Part shown: positions 16,975-27,300 of the stretch, piece after piece | How positions within the stretch are numbered: position 1 is the first letter of the stretch | Layout: the number at the start of each line of letters is the position of its first letter | Position numbers and translations under genes: made by a program | DNA from: Pseudomonas citronellolis | GTDB lineage: Bacteria; Pseudomonadota; Gammaproteobacteria; Pseudomonadales; Pseudomonadaceae | Reading direction: 5' to 3' | DNA: 64,000 bases | NCBI RefSeq assembly: GCF_900112375.1 | Contig: NZ_FOLS01000025.1 | Span: 1 to 64,000 of the forward strand | Notes under the pieces: model-generated | Told to the model about the DNA's origin: nothing | Database searches by the model: none | What the model saw: the letters and a program-made list of their open reading frames with translations, nothing else

Positions 16975-18110
16975 ACCGCCACCTGCAGGGCGCGCTCGGC
17001 CTGCACCTGCGGCTGCAGCCAGAGGTGGCGGAAGGCGGCGATAAGGTCGGTCTGGCTGAGCATGCCGACCAGCCGGCCGGCGCCGTCGACCACCGGCAGG
17101 CAGTGCCGGCCCTGGTCGGAGAGCAGCTGGATCAGCTCCGGCAGCTGGGCGTCCTCGCGCAGCGACTGCACGCGGTGCGTCATCAGGTTGCCGACGCGCT
17201 GGCCGAAGGGCGAGCGCAGGCGGCGCTGGCCGCGGAACAGGTCGCTCAAGGTGAGGATGCCCACCAGGTGGCCGCGGTCGAGCACTGGCAGGGCCTTGAG
17301 GTGGTGCTTGTCGAGCAGGCCCCAGGCTTCCTCGATGCGCGCGTCCGGGCTGACCGAGCGGATGTCGCGGGACATGATGTCGCGCGCGCGGATGCCGCCC
17401 AGCAGGCGTTCGCTGGCGTGCTTCTCGGCGGCCAGCAGCAGGCGTTCGAGGTCCTCGGGCGTCACGTCGACGAAGCCGCCGGCGCTGGCCAGGGCGCTTT
17501 CCAGGTCGTCGGCGTGCAGGCCCAGGCGCTCGCCGGGCAGCGGGTCGGCGGTCAGGTGCGGGTTGCTGGCCGGGACGGCGAGCTTGCGCGGGTAGGGCGC
17601 GCGGGTGAGGTTGTTGTAGACCAGGGCCAAGCCGATCAGCGCCAGCGAGGCCACGCCCACCGGCAGCAGCAGGTGCAGCAGATGCTGGTCCACCAGCGGC
17701 CCGCCCACGGCCAGGCTGAAGGCCATGGCCGTGCTCGGCGGATGCAGGCAGCGCAGGCCGAGCATCAGTAGCACCGCCACCACCATGGACAGCGACGCCT
17801 GCGGCCAGCTGTGGCCGAGCCAGTGGCCGAGCAGCAGGCCCACCAGCGCCGCCACCAGATTGCCGCCCAGCAGCGACCAGGGCTGCGCCAGCGGGCTGGA
17901 CGGCACGGCGATGGCCAGCAGGGCCGAGGCGGCCAGCGGCGGGCCGATGCGCAGCATGGTGTCGACGCCGAACAGCCAGGCGCACAAGGGCATGCACAGG
18001 CCCAGGGCGAACCCGCAGCCGAGCACCGCGCGCAGCCAGTCGCGGTTGGACGAGGGGCCGGCGCAGGGCGCCAGGCGGTGCAGCCAGGCGCCGAAGGCAG
18101 CGGCTTTCAT
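16971..18110 (-). CDS. HPP family membrane protein with tandem CBS domains
   Basis: 379 aa. N-terminal HPP domain with four to five membrane spans at about 25-170, including the name-giving motif LRCLHPPSTAMAF near 118-130. Two CBS domains follow (about 243-300 and 320-375), which usually bind adenine nucleotides. HPP proteins have been linked to nitrite transport in plastids and cyanobacteria; a transport role gated by the CBS pair is an inference. ATG preceded by AGGTGCCGCG. Convergent with the LysR gene, with overlapping stop codons. Confidence 0.85.
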   Translation of the reverse strand: MKAAAFGAWLHRLAPCAGPSSNRDWLRAVLGCGFALGLCMPLCAWLFGVDTMLRIGPPLAASALLAIAVPSSPLAQPWSLLGGNLVAALVGLLLGHWLGHSWPQASLSMVVAVLLMLGLRCLHPPSTAMAFSLAVGGPLVDQHLLHLLLPVGVASLALIGLALVYNNLTRAPYPRKLAVPASNPHLTADPLPGERLGLHADDLESALASAGGFVDVTPEDLERLLLAAEKHASERLLGGIRARDIMSRDIRSVSPDARIEEAWGLLDKHHLKALPVLDRGHLVGILTLSDLFRGQRRLRSPFGQRVGNLMTHRVQSLREDAQLPELIQLLSDQGRHCLPVVDGAGRLVGMLSQTDLIAAFRHLWLQPQVQAERALQVAV

Positions 18111-18354
18111 CGCGGCACCTCGCGGGAGGCGCCGGGAAGGGGGGCAGTCAATGGATGCATGTCACGCAGGCACCGCGCATCACGATTCCGGGCTGGGCCG
18201 GTCGGGCGGGCGCTTCCTTATGGTTGGTCGAGCGGCGATTCGTCGCAGGGGCGAGGCCGACGGCCATCCTAGACAGCGTGACGATCCATATCCAATGAAT
18301 GTTATTGCTGTTTGAGTGCAATATCGGTGAAGTGTGGGCGCGCCCGCGCGGGGC
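18111..18354. other. Intergenic region between GST and HPP-CBS genes
   Basis: 244 bp without a supported gene. An AT-richer stretch at about 18283-18330 (AATGAATGTTATTGCTGTTT) probably carries the promoter of the HPP-CBS gene. No terminator or repeat recognised. Confidence 0.4.
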
Positions 18355-18957
18355 TCACACCGGTGGGAAGGCCTTGAACGCCTCCAGCGTCTCGGCGTAG
18401 GCGGTCCAGTCGCGCAGGGCCGGGTAGTCGCCGGCGGCCACGCGCTCGGCATGCACCAGCTGGATGAAGGTCCAGGCCACGGCGGCGCTCAGGCCGGCCT
18501 GGTCGAGGCGCCCGTCGCGCGGCAGCGGCTGCGTCAGCAGCTCCAGCTCCAGGCCGGCGCAGGCGGCGCGCAGCTGCTGGTCCACCCGGGCGTACCAGGC
18601 GGCGTCGCGGCGGGCCTCGTCGCGCTGCAGCTCGTAGTACAGCTGCACGGCCTTCTCGCAGGCCGCCAGGGCCATGCCCAGCAGGCGCGTGGCGCGCACC
18701 CGCTCGGCCGGCTCGGCGGGCATCAGGCTGCGCCCGGCCTGGTGTTCGGCCAGGTCGATGATCAGGCTCGAATCCATCAGCACCTGGCCGTCGTCCAGCA
18801 CCAGGCTGGGCGCCTTGACCACCGGGTTGATGGCGCGGAACTCCTCGACGTGGCGGAACACCGAGAGCGAGCGGTGGCTGAAGTCGACGTCCAGCAGGCG
18901 CAGGCTGATGGCCACGCGGCGGACGTAGGGCGAGTCGAGCATTCCGATCAGTTGCAT
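18355..18957 (-). CDS. Glutathione S-transferase family protein
   Basis: 200 aa. N-terminal thioredoxin-like domain at about 1-78, with the start MQLIGMLDSPYVRRVAIS where Ser9 is in the catalytic position, the cis-proline segment VVKAPSLVL near 46-54 and the glutathione-binding DSSLIID at 62-68. An all-helical C-terminal domain follows. Substrate unknown. ATG preceded by AGGATGCCTCC. Divergent from a GcvA-like LysR gene, which may regulate it. Confidence 0.87.
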   Translation of the reverse strand: MQLIGMLDSPYVRRVAISLRLLDVDFSHRSLSVFRHVEEFRAINPVVKAPSLVLDDGQVLMDSSLIIDLAEHQAGRSLMPAEPAERVRATRLLGMALAACEKAVQLYYELQRDEARRDAAWYARVDQQLRAACAGLELELLTQPLPRDGRLDQAGLSAAVAWTFIQLVHAERVAAGDYPALRDWTAYAETLEAFKAFPPV

Positions 18958-19056
18958 GGAGGCATCCTGTTATTGGAGATTACATGGGGTAGCCGGCCGT
19001 GAGGGCCGCATGGCAGCGCTGCTGTCGCTAAATCTAGCGGCTTGAAAGGCCGGAAA

Positions 19057-19069
19057 AAATCGACGATTT
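19057..19069. promoter_or_regulatory. Palindromic operator candidate between GST and LysR genes
   Basis: AAATCGACGATTT, a perfect 13-bp palindrome in the 139-bp divergent gap, 28 bp before the LysR start. Size and place fit a LysR autoregulatory site. No experimental motif is known to me. Confidence 0.45.
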
Positions 19070-19096
19070 ATAACTGCAAGGGTTAGCGGAACTTAC

Positions 19097-19999
19097 ATGA
19101 GTGCCTATCCACCCCTGTCCGCGCTGCGCAGCTTCGAGGCCGTGGCCCGGCTCGGCAGCGTGACCCAGGCCGCCGCCGAGCTGCACGTCACCCACTCGGC
19201 GGTCAGCCAGCAGGTGCGCCAGCTGGAGGAACTGCTCGGCGTCACCCTGCTGCAGCGCGAGGGCCGCGGCCTGCGCCTGAGCGAGGAGGGCCGCCTCTAC
19301 GCCCTGCAGGTGCGCCGCGCCCTGCGCGACATAGCCGAAGCCACGCGCCTGGCGCGGGCGCGGCCCAGCGAGGGGGAACTGGTGGTGGCGGTGCTGCCGT
19401 CCTTCGCCCAGCAATGGCTGCTGCCGCGCCTGCCGGCGTTCCGCGAACGCCATCCCGAATACCGCCTGCGCCTGCTGGCCAGCCTGGAAGTGATCGACCT
19501 GCGCCAGGGCCTGGCCGACGTGGCCATCCGCATCGGCCAGGGGCACTGGGAAGGCCTGGCCCAGCAGCGCCTGTTCGACGACGAATTGCTGGCGGTCTGC
19601 GCCCCGCACTTCAACGGCGGACGCCTGCCGCGCACGCCGCAGCAGATCCTCGCCGGCCCGCTGATCCACGGCTTCGAGTCCTGGCTGCCCTGGTGCCAGG
19701 CCGCGGGCGTGGCACTGCCCGAAGGCGACGGCCTGTTCACCGTCAACGACTCCAACCTGGTGGTGGAAGCCCTGCGCCTGGGCCTGGGCATAAGCGTCGA
19801 ACGCCGCAGCCTGGTGGCCGGCGCCCTGGCCCGCGGCGAACTGGTGCAACTGGGCGAGGTCAGCGCGCCCTACGCCTACCCCTACTGGCTGGTGTGGCCG
19901 CAGCGGGAGGAGACGCGGACCAAGGTGGCGGTGTTTGCCCAGTGGTTGGCGGAGGAGGTGGAAGAGTACCTGGGGCGGGGTGATTCGCGTCCATCGTAG
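19097..19999 (+). CDS. LysR-family regulator, GcvA-like
   Basis: 300 aa. HTH at about 6-64 (LSALRSFEAVARLGSVTQAA), typical for the GcvA/AmpR-like branch, then a substrate-binding domain. It probably controls the divergent GST gene; the effector is unknown. The stop TAG at 19997-19999 lies inside a GTAGGGCG repeat hairpin, so the last codons may have been set by the repeat insertion. An upstream ribosome site is weak (AGCGGAACTTAC). Confidence 0.87.
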   Translation: MSAYPPLSALRSFEAVARLGSVTQAAAELHVTHSAVSQQVRQLEELLGVTLLQREGRGLRLSEEGRLYALQVRRALRDIAEATRLARARPSEGELVVAVLPSFAQQWLLPRLPAFRERHPEYRLRLLASLEVIDLRQGLADVAIRIGQGHWEGLAQQRLFDDELLAVCAPHFNGGRLPRTPQQILAGPLIHGFESWLPWCQAAGVALPEGDGLFTVNDSNLVVEALRLGLGISVERRSLVAGALARGELVQLGEVSAPYAYPYWLVWPQREETRTKVAVFAQWLAEEVEEYLGRGDSRPS

Positions 20000-20334
20000 G
20001 GCGGATAACCGTCCGCGGTTATCCGCCGTTGGCCGCGCCACCGGGGCGTCCGGCGTGGGCGGTGAACCCAATCGCGGACGGAGTCCGCTCCTACGTCCGT
20101 GCTTCCTTGTAACCTACGGATTTCCCGAGAGATTTAGGTGCTGAGTTCAAGAGCGCCCTCTCCCCAACCCTCTCCCGCAAGCGGGAGAGGGGGCTGTCCT
20201 GAGTGGTTGGAGAGTTCGGAGTCTTCCTGAAACGCCTAACCCCAACCCGTCATTCCCGCGAACGCGGGAACCCAGTGACTGGCGGGTTCGCGAGCAAGCT
20301 CGCTCCTACGAAAAGCAAAAGCGCGTTTGTTCTT
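19996..20334. repeat. Mixed REP region after the LysR gene
   Basis: Contains a single hairpin of the GTAGGGCGGATAACCG type (19996-20027), a GCGGACGGAGTCCGCTCC REP (about 20076-20096), a CTCTCCCGCAAGCGGGAGAG inverted repeat (about 20169-20190), a CCCGCGAACGCGGG palindrome (about 20255-20270) and a GTAGGAGCGAGC-type REP in reverse (about 20287-20310). No gene. Confidence 0.75.
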
Positions 20335-20712
20335 GGACTTCCAGAGGAATATCCGCGTGCACCGGAACGCCCCTTCAGAAGGCCGAGCGAAACCGGCGCT
20401 CAGGAGGTCATGCGACATGGATGTCGCGAGAGCCCCGATGGGCTACAGGGACGTACCCTCGGGGCGGGCCTCCGTGGCGGGGGAATTCGCGAGGGTAGCC
20501 CGACTCTGTCGGGCCCGTATGCGGGGCAAGCCTTTTTGGTTCCTTTTGTGGCGTTTGACAAAAGGGACTCGCCCGAGGGGGCGAAACAAGAAGGCCGGGC
20601 AAACTCGGAGCGGCGCAGAAACACCCAAGCCAAGGCAACTGGGTTATTCCCCTTCGGGCCAGCGCAAGCGCTGTTCGCGATGGAGCCGCGTCCCGCGTTC
20701 GCGGGAATGACG
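20335..20712 (+). repeat. Dispersed repeat L, copy 3 (longest)
   Basis: 378 bp. Matches 11483-11835 along nearly the whole length and the inverted fragment at 1-125 in its left third. It carries the block around CATGCGACATGGATGTCGCG, which copy 2 lacks, and ends in the CGCGTTCGCGGGAATGACG palindrome. It fills most of the 852-bp gap before recC; 20713-20851 holds only the recC leader. Confidence 0.78.
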
Positions 20713-20851
20713 AGTTCAAGATCGAAGCACGCGCTTAGCGACACAGACCGTCGCCCCACCCCGATAAAATCCCCCCTCGCAGGAAAAACCCTCCCACCCC
20801 ACCCCGGCTTCTGCTCAAATTGCCGGGCACCCCGGCAAACCTGGAGAAACG

Positions 20852-23800
20852 ATGAGCGAAGCCCTGAGCCCCGGCCTGATGGTCATCCACGGCAACCACC
20901 CCGAGGCGCTGCGCGACCTGCTGGTGGCCTGGATGGCGCGCTACCCGCTGGCGCCGCTGGAAAGCGAAACCATCCTGGTGCAGAGCAACGGCATCGCCCA
21001 GTGGCTGAAACTGGCCCTGGGCCGCGACGTCGCCGACGGCGGCTGCGGCATTACCGCGGCGCTGGACGTGCAGCTGCCCGCGCAGTTCCTCTGGCGCGCC
21101 TACCGCGGCGCCCTGGGCAAGGACCAGGTGCCGGAAGTCTCGGTGCTGGACAAGGCGCCGCTCACCTGGCGCCTGATGCGCCTGCTGCCGACCTTGCTGG
21201 CGCGCGAGGAATTCCAGGCCCTGCGCCGCTTCCTCGCCGACGACGCCGACCTGCGCAAGCGCTACCAGCTGGCCGAGCGCCTGGCCGACCTGTTCGACCA
21301 GTACCAGGTGTACCGCGCCGACTGGCTGGAGGACTGGAGCGAGCACCGCGACCAGTTGCGCACCGCCGGCGGCAACCTCCGCCCGCTGAACGACGACGAA
21401 CGCTGGCAGGCCGAGCTGTGGCGCGCCCTGCTGGCGGAGGTGGGCGAGGACGGCCTGGCCGGCAGCCGCGCCGGCGTGCACCGGCGCTTCCTCGAACGCC
21501 TGCGCGAAGGCGCGCCGCCCAGGGGCCTGCCGCGCCGGGTGGTGGTGTTCGGCATCTCCGCCATGCCGGCGCAGACCGTGGAGGCCCTGGCCGCGCTGGC
21601 GCAGGTGGCCCAGGTGCTGCTGTGCGTGCACAACCCCTGCCGCCACCACTGGGCCGACATCGTCGCCGACAAGGACCTGCTGCGCCACGAATACCGCCGC
21701 CAGCAGCGCCGCCCCGGCGTGCCGCTGCAACTGGACGACGACCTCCAGCACCAGTACGCCCAGCCGTTGCTGGCGGCCTGGGGCAAGCAGGGCCGCGACT
21801 ACATCAACCTGCTTGACCAGTACGACAATCCCGAGAGCTACCGCAGCCGCTTCGGCGAGGTCAGCGGCGGGCGCATCGATCTGTTCAGCGAAGAGTCGCC
21901 CGCGCACCTGCTCGGCCAGTTGCAGGACGACATCCTCGAACTGCGCCCGCTGGCCGAGACCCGCACGCAATGGCCGGCCCTGGAGCCGGCGCGGGACCGC
22001 TCCGTCCGCTTCCACCTGGCCCACAGCGCCCAGCGCGAGGTGGAGGTGCTGCACGACCAGCTGCTGGCGCGCTTCGACGCCGACCCTACGCTGCGCCCGC
22101 GCGACGTCATCGTCATGGTCCCCGACATCGACGCCTACGCGCCGCACATCCAGGCGGTGTTCGGCCAGCTCGGGCGCGACGACCGGCGCTTCATCCCCTT
22201 CACCCTGGCCGACCAGGGCCAGCGCGGCCGCGAGCCGCTGCTGGTGGCCCTGGAGCACCTGCTGCAACTGCCCGACAGCCGCTTCGCGGTGAGCGAAATC
22301 CTCGACCTGCTGGACGTCGGCGCCCTGCGCGCGCGCTTCGGCATCGGCGAGGCCGATCTGCCGCTGCTGCAACGCTGGATCGACGGCGCCGGGGTGCGCT
22401 GGGGCCTGGACGGCGAGCAGCGCGAAGACCTCGGCCTGCCCGCCGCCGAAGAGGCCAACACCTGGCGCTTCGGCCTGCGGCGCATGCTGCTGGGCTTCGC
22501 GGTGGGCGAGGGCGAGGCCTTCCAGGGCATCCAGCCCTACGCCGAGATCGGCGGCCTGGACGCCGCCGTGCTCGGCCCCCTGGCCGGCCTGCTGCAGCGC
22601 CTGGCCGAGGCCTGCGAGCGCCTGGCCGAGCCGGCGCCGCCGGAGGTCTGGCGCGAGCGCCTGCGCCAGCTGCTCGACGACTTCTTCCTGACCCGCGACG
22701 AGCACGACGAACTGCTGCGCCAGCAACTGCTGCAACTGCTCGAACGCTGGCTGGAAACCTGCGGGCGCGCCGCCTTCGGCGAACCGCTGCCGCTGTCGGT
22801 GGTGCGCGAGGCCTGGCTCGGCGGCCTCGACGCCGGCGGCCTGAACCAGCGCTTCCTGGCCGGCGCGGTGAGCTTCTGCACGCTGATGCCGATGCGCGCC
22901 ATTCCCTTCCGCGTGGTCTGCCTGCTGGGCATGAACGACGGCGACTACCCGCGCCAGCAACCGCCGCTGGACTTCGACCTGATGCGCAACGACTACCGCC
23001 CCGGCGACCGCTCGCGGCGCGAGGACGACCGCTACCTGCTGCTCGAAGCCGTGCTCTCGGCGCGCGACCAGCTGTACGTCAGCTGGGTGGGCCGCAGCAT
23101 CCGCGACAACAGCGAGCGCCCGCCCTCGGTGCTGATCGGCCAGCTGCGCGACCACCTGGCGGCCGGCTGGTCGTTGCCCGGCCAGCCCGGCGACGGCAAG
23201 GCGCTGCTCCACGCGCTGACCACCGAACATCCGCTGCAACCCTTCAGCCGCCGCTACTTCGAAGGCCGGGGCGAGGGCGTCGACGGCTTCTACACCTACG
23301 CCCGCGAATGGCGCGAGGTGCACCGCGACGACGAGCCGGCGGAACAGGCCGAGGCGCCGCTGCCCGAACTGCTGCCGGACGCGCCCATCGGCCTGCGCGT
23401 GCTCGCCGACTTCCTCGCCAGCCCGGTCAACGCCTTCTTCCAGCAGCGCCTGAAGGTGCGCTTCGCCGAGGAAGACCTGACCGGCCACGACGAGGAAACC
23501 TTCGCCCTCGACGGCCTGCAGGTCTGGCAGCTGCAGTTCGAACTGTGCGAGCGCCTGCGCCCGTGGATCGAGCAGCACTGGGCCGACGGTGAACTACCCG
23601 GCCGCATCGAGGGGCAACTGGCGCGCCTGCGCGGCGAGGGGCGCCTGCCGCTGGCGGCCTTCGGCGCCTTCAGTGCCCGCGAGCTGAGCGCGCCGCTGGG
23701 CGAACTGCTGACGCGCTACCGCGAGGAGCTGGAGCACTGGAGCGAGGCCGAGGAAGGCCAGCGCGAGCTTATCCACAGCCACGCGGCCAGCGGCGTGGAG

Positions 23801-24340
23801 CTGGGCGACTGGCTCGGCGGCCTGCGGCGCAACGCCGAGGGCCAGTGGGCCAGCGTGCAACTGGTCAGCGGCAAGCTGCACGAAGGCCGCGGCTACAAGT
23901 GGCACAGCCTGGTGCGCCACTGGGTGCGCCACTTGGGCCTGCAACTGTGCGGCGCGCCGGTGCGCAGCCTGCTGGTCAGCCAGACCGGCACCCTGGAACT
24001 GCCGCCGCTGACCGCGGAGATCGCCCGCGGTCACCTGGACGCGCTGATCACCGCCTGGCTCGAAGGCCTGCGCCGGCCGCTGCCGGTGGCCTGCAAGGCG
24101 GCCTTCGCCTGGCTGGGAGCCGGCGGTGACGAAGCCCGCGCCGCCAGCGAGGCGGCCAAGCGCTACGACGGCGGCTTCGGCAGCACCGGCGAGGCAGCTT
24201 CCTCGCCGGCGCTGGCGCGGGTCTACCCGGACTTCGCCAGCCTCAACGCCAGCGGTGAATTCGCCACCTGGGCCGAGAACCTCTACGGCCCGCTGTACCA
24301 GCTGCTGCAACGCCGCGACGACGAGGAGCAAGGCCAATGA
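20852..24340 (+). CDS. recC: Exodeoxyribonuclease V subunit gamma
   Basis: 1162 aa. RecC is the scaffold and Chi-recognition subunit of RecBCD, which resects double-strand breaks for RecA loading. It resembles an inactivated SF1 helicase, and no Walker motif is seen, as expected. Recognisable segments include IQSNGIAQWLK-like LVQSNGIAQWLKLALG near 41-56 and PMRAIPFRVVCLLGMNDGDY near 677-696. Length is close to the E. coli protein (1122 aa). ATG preceded by CTGGAGAAAC. The stop overlaps recB by ATGA. Confidence 0.96.
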   Translation: MSEALSPGLMVIHGNHPEALRDLLVAWMARYPLAPLESETILVQSNGIAQWLKLALGRDVADGGCGITAALDVQLPAQFLWRAYRGALGKDQVPEVSVLDKAPLTWRLMRLLPTLLAREEFQALRRFLADDADLRKRYQLAERLADLFDQYQVYRADWLEDWSEHRDQLRTAGGNLRPLNDDERWQAELWRALLAEVGEDGLAGSRAGVHRRFLERLREGAPPRGLPRRVVVFGISAMPAQTVEALAALAQVAQVLLCVHNPCRHHWADIVADKDLLRHEYRRQQRRPGVPLQLDDDLQHQYAQPLLAAWGKQGRDYINLLDQYDNPESYRSRFGEVSGGRIDLFSEESPAHLLGQLQDDILELRPLAETRTQWPALEPARDRSVRFHLAHSAQREVEVLHDQLLARFDADPTLRPRDVIVMVPDIDAYAPHIQAVFGQLGRDDRRFIPFTLADQGQRGREPLLVALEHLLQLPDSRFAVSEILDLLDVGALRARFGIGEADLPLLQRWIDGAGVRWGLDGEQREDLGLPAAEEANTWRFGLRRMLLGFAVGEGEAFQGIQPYAEIGGLDAAVLGPLAGLLQRLAEACERLAEPAPPEVWRERLRQLLDDFFLTRDEHDELLRQQLLQLLERWLETCGRAAFGEPLPLSVVREAWLGGLDAGGLNQRFLAGAVSFCTLMPMRAIPFRVVCLLGMNDGDYPRQQPPLDFDLMRNDYRPGDRSRREDDRYLLLEAVLSARDQLYVSWVGRSIRDNSERPPSVLIGQLRDHLAAGWSLPGQPGDGKALLHALTTEHPLQPFSRRYFEGRGEGVDGFYTYAREWREVHRDDEPAEQAEAPLPELLPDAPIGLRVLADFLASPVNAFFQQRLKVRFAEEDLTGHDEETFALDGLQVWQLQFELCERLRPWIEQHWADGELPGRIEGQLARLRGEGRLPLAAFGAFSARELSAPLGELLTRYREELEHWSEAEEGQRELIHSHAASGVELGDWLGGLRRNAEGQWASVQLVSGKLHEGRGYKWHSLVRHWVRHLGLQLCGAPVRSLLVSQTGTLELPPLTAEIARGHLDALITAWLEGLRRPLPVACKAAFAWLGAGGDEARAASEAAKRYDGGFGSTGEAASSPALARVYPDFASLNASGEFATWAENLYGPLYQLLQRRDDEEQGQ

Positions 24341-27300
24341 GCCGCGAACTGCGCGCCCTGGAATTTCCCCTGCACGGCAGCCGCCTGATCGAGGCCAGCG
24401 CCGGCACCGGCAAGACCTTCACCATCGCCCTGCTGTACCTGCGCCTGGTGCTCGACCACGGCGGCGAACTGGCCTTCGGCCGGCCGCTGAGCCCGCCGGA
24501 AATCCTCGTGGTGACCTTCACCGACGCCGCCACCCAGGAGCTGCGCGAACGCATCCGCGCGCGCCTGGGCGAGGCCGCCGCCTGCTTCGCCGAGCCGGCG
24601 CTGCAGCACGACGCGCTGCTGGTCGAGCTGCGCGCCAGCTACCCGGAGCAGCGCTGGCCCGGCTGCGCGCGCCTGCTGCGCCTGGCCGCCGAATGGATGG
24701 ACGAGGCCGCCGTGTCGACCATCCACAGCTGGTGCTACCGCATGCTCCGCGAGCACGCCTTCGACAGCGGCAGCCTGTTCACCCAGGACCTGATCACCGA
24801 CCAGAGCGAACTGCTCGCCGAAGTGGTGCGCGACTACTGGCGGCGTAACTTCTACCCGCTGCCGGCGCCGGCGGCGAAGGTGGTCGGCGATATCTACAAG
24901 GGCGGCCCCGAGGCCCTGGCGCGCCTGCTGCAGCCCTTGCTGGCGCAGCAGGAGGCCGGCTTCCGCTATGCCGACCAGCCGCTGAGCGCGCCCGGCTCGC
25001 TGCGCGAGCTGCTGGAGGAAACCGGCGCCTTCTACGCCCGCCTGGACGAACTGGAGCAGCAGGCCCGCGCCGCCTGGGCCGCCGACGCCCAGGGCCTGCG
25101 CCAGCTGCTGATCGACCTGCGCCCGCAGCTCAACGGCAACAGCTACCGCAACAAGGATGACGACGCCGTCTTCGAAGGCTGGCTGCAGGCGCTGGAAGCC
25201 TGGAGCCTGGGCGGCGCGGCGCCGGACAACCTCGCCCGCTTCGGCCAGACGCGGATCAAGGTGAAGGGCAAGACGCCGGTGCCCGAGCATGCCGCGTTCC
25301 AGGCCATCGATGCCTGGCTGGAGGCCGCCGAGCAGCAGCCGGACATCGCCCCGCAACTGCTGCTGCACGCCCTGGGCGAAGTCAGCCGCGCCCTGGAGGC
25401 GGAGAAGCAGCGCCGCGCCGAACTAGGCTTCGACGACCTGCTGGCGCGCCTGGACCGCGCCCTGGCCGGCCCCGGCGGCGAGCACCTGGCCGAGCGCATC
25501 CGCGAGCAGTTCCCGGTGGCGCTGATCGACGAATTCCAAGACACCGACCCGCTGCAGTACCGCATCTTCGAGCGCATCTACCGCATCGCCGACAACCCCA
25601 GGGATTGCGGCCTGTTCATGATCGGCGACCCCAAGCAGGCGATCTACGCCTTCCGCGGCGCCGACATCCACACCTACCTGCGCGCCCGCGCCGCCACCGC
25701 CGGGCGCCACTACACCCTGGGCACCAACTACCGCTCGACCCTGGCCGTGGTGGAGGCGGTGAACCACTGCTTCGCCTTCGCCGAGGGCCATGAGCGCGGC
25801 GCCTTCCGCTTCGCCGCGCAGGGCGACAACCCGGTGCCGTTCCAGGCGGTGGCCGCCAAGGGCCGCGACGAGCGCCTGCTGATCGACGGCGAGGAAGCCG
25901 CGGCGCTGACCCTCTGGCAACTGGAGAACGACGGCCAGGTGGTTGGCAGCCGGCTCTACCGCGAGCAGATGGCCGCCGGCGCCGCCAGCGCCATCCGCCA
26001 TTGGCTGAGCCTCGCCCAGCAGGGCCGCGCCGGGCTGTACAAGGCCGATGGCACGGGCCGCGCGCTGCGCCCGGCGGACATCGCCATCCTGGTGCGCGGG
26101 CGCAGCGAGGCCGAGGCGGTGCGCGCGGAACTGGCGGCGCGGCGCCTGGCCAGCGTCTACCTGTCCGACCGCGACTCGGTGTTCGACAGCCCCGAGGCCG
26201 GCGACCTGCTGCACTGGCTGCGCGCCTGCGCCGAGCCGGGCAACGACGCCCTGCTGCGCAGCGCCCTGGCCACCCGCACCCTGGGCCTGGGCTGGCAGAC
26301 CCTGGAACGGCTGAACCAGGACGAACAGTTCTGGGAAGGCATGCTCATGCGCTTCCGCGACTACCGCAGCCAGTGGCAGCAGCAGGGCGTGCTGCCCATG
26401 CTGCGCCGGCTGCTGGCCGACTTCGAACTGCCGGCGCGGCTGCTGCGCCGCGCCGACGGCGAGCGCAGCCTGACCAACCTGCTGCACCTGGCCGAATGGC
26501 TGCAGCGCGAGGCCGCCGAGCTGGACGGCGAGCACGCCCTGCTGCGGGTGCTGGCCGAGCAGCTGGCCAGCCCGTCGAGCGAGGAAATCCTTCGTCTGGA
26601 AAGCGACGCCGACCTGATCAAGGTGGTGACCATCCACAAGTCCAAGGGCCTGGAATACCCGCTGGTGCTGCTGCCGTTCATCTGCAGCTGGAAGGAACTG
26701 GACGGCAAGAGCCAGACGCCGCCCAGCTTCCAGGGCGAGGAGGGCAAGGTGATCGAGCTGGCGCGCGGCAAGGACCTGGCCGAGGCCGCCTACCGCCTGG
26801 CCAACGACGAACGCCTGGGCGAGGACATGCGCCTGCTCTACGTGGCTCTGACCCGCGCCCGCCACGCTCTGTGGCTGGGCGTGGCGCCGCTGGTGGCGGG
26901 CAACGCGAAGAGCCCCGAGCTGCACAAGGGCGCCTTCGGCTACCTGCTCGGCGGCGGCGCGGCCATCGCCCTGGACGGCTTCGCCGGCTGCCTGCAGGCC
27001 CTGGGCGGCGGCTGCCCCGGCATCCGCATCGAGCCCGTGCCGGCGGTGGACGCCACGGCCTACGACGAGGCCCGCGCCGGCCTGCTCGGCCAGGCCCGCG
27101 AGCCGCAGCGGCGGGTGGCGGAGAAATGGTGGATCGCCAGCTATTCCGCGCTGGCCACCCTGGACGCCGAAGGCGACGCGCCGGCGCCGGCCAGCGAACC
27201 CATCAGCGCCGAAGAGGCCACCCTGCGCGAAGGCGACGCCGACAGCGCCGCGGCCGAACTGGCCCAGGCCGCGCCGGCCGCCGGCAGCCTGCACGCCTTC

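Noticed and set aside
11520-20720. Short ORFs inside repeat L containing GKPFWFL and TKGTRPRGRNKK
   Set aside because: They occur only within the repeat, in shifting phases, without ribosome sites; typical spurious calls from repeated DNA.
20735-23578. 947-aa minus-strand ORF opposite recC
   Set aside because: Shadow of recC codon bias; low-complexity A/Q/V/H composition and no motif.
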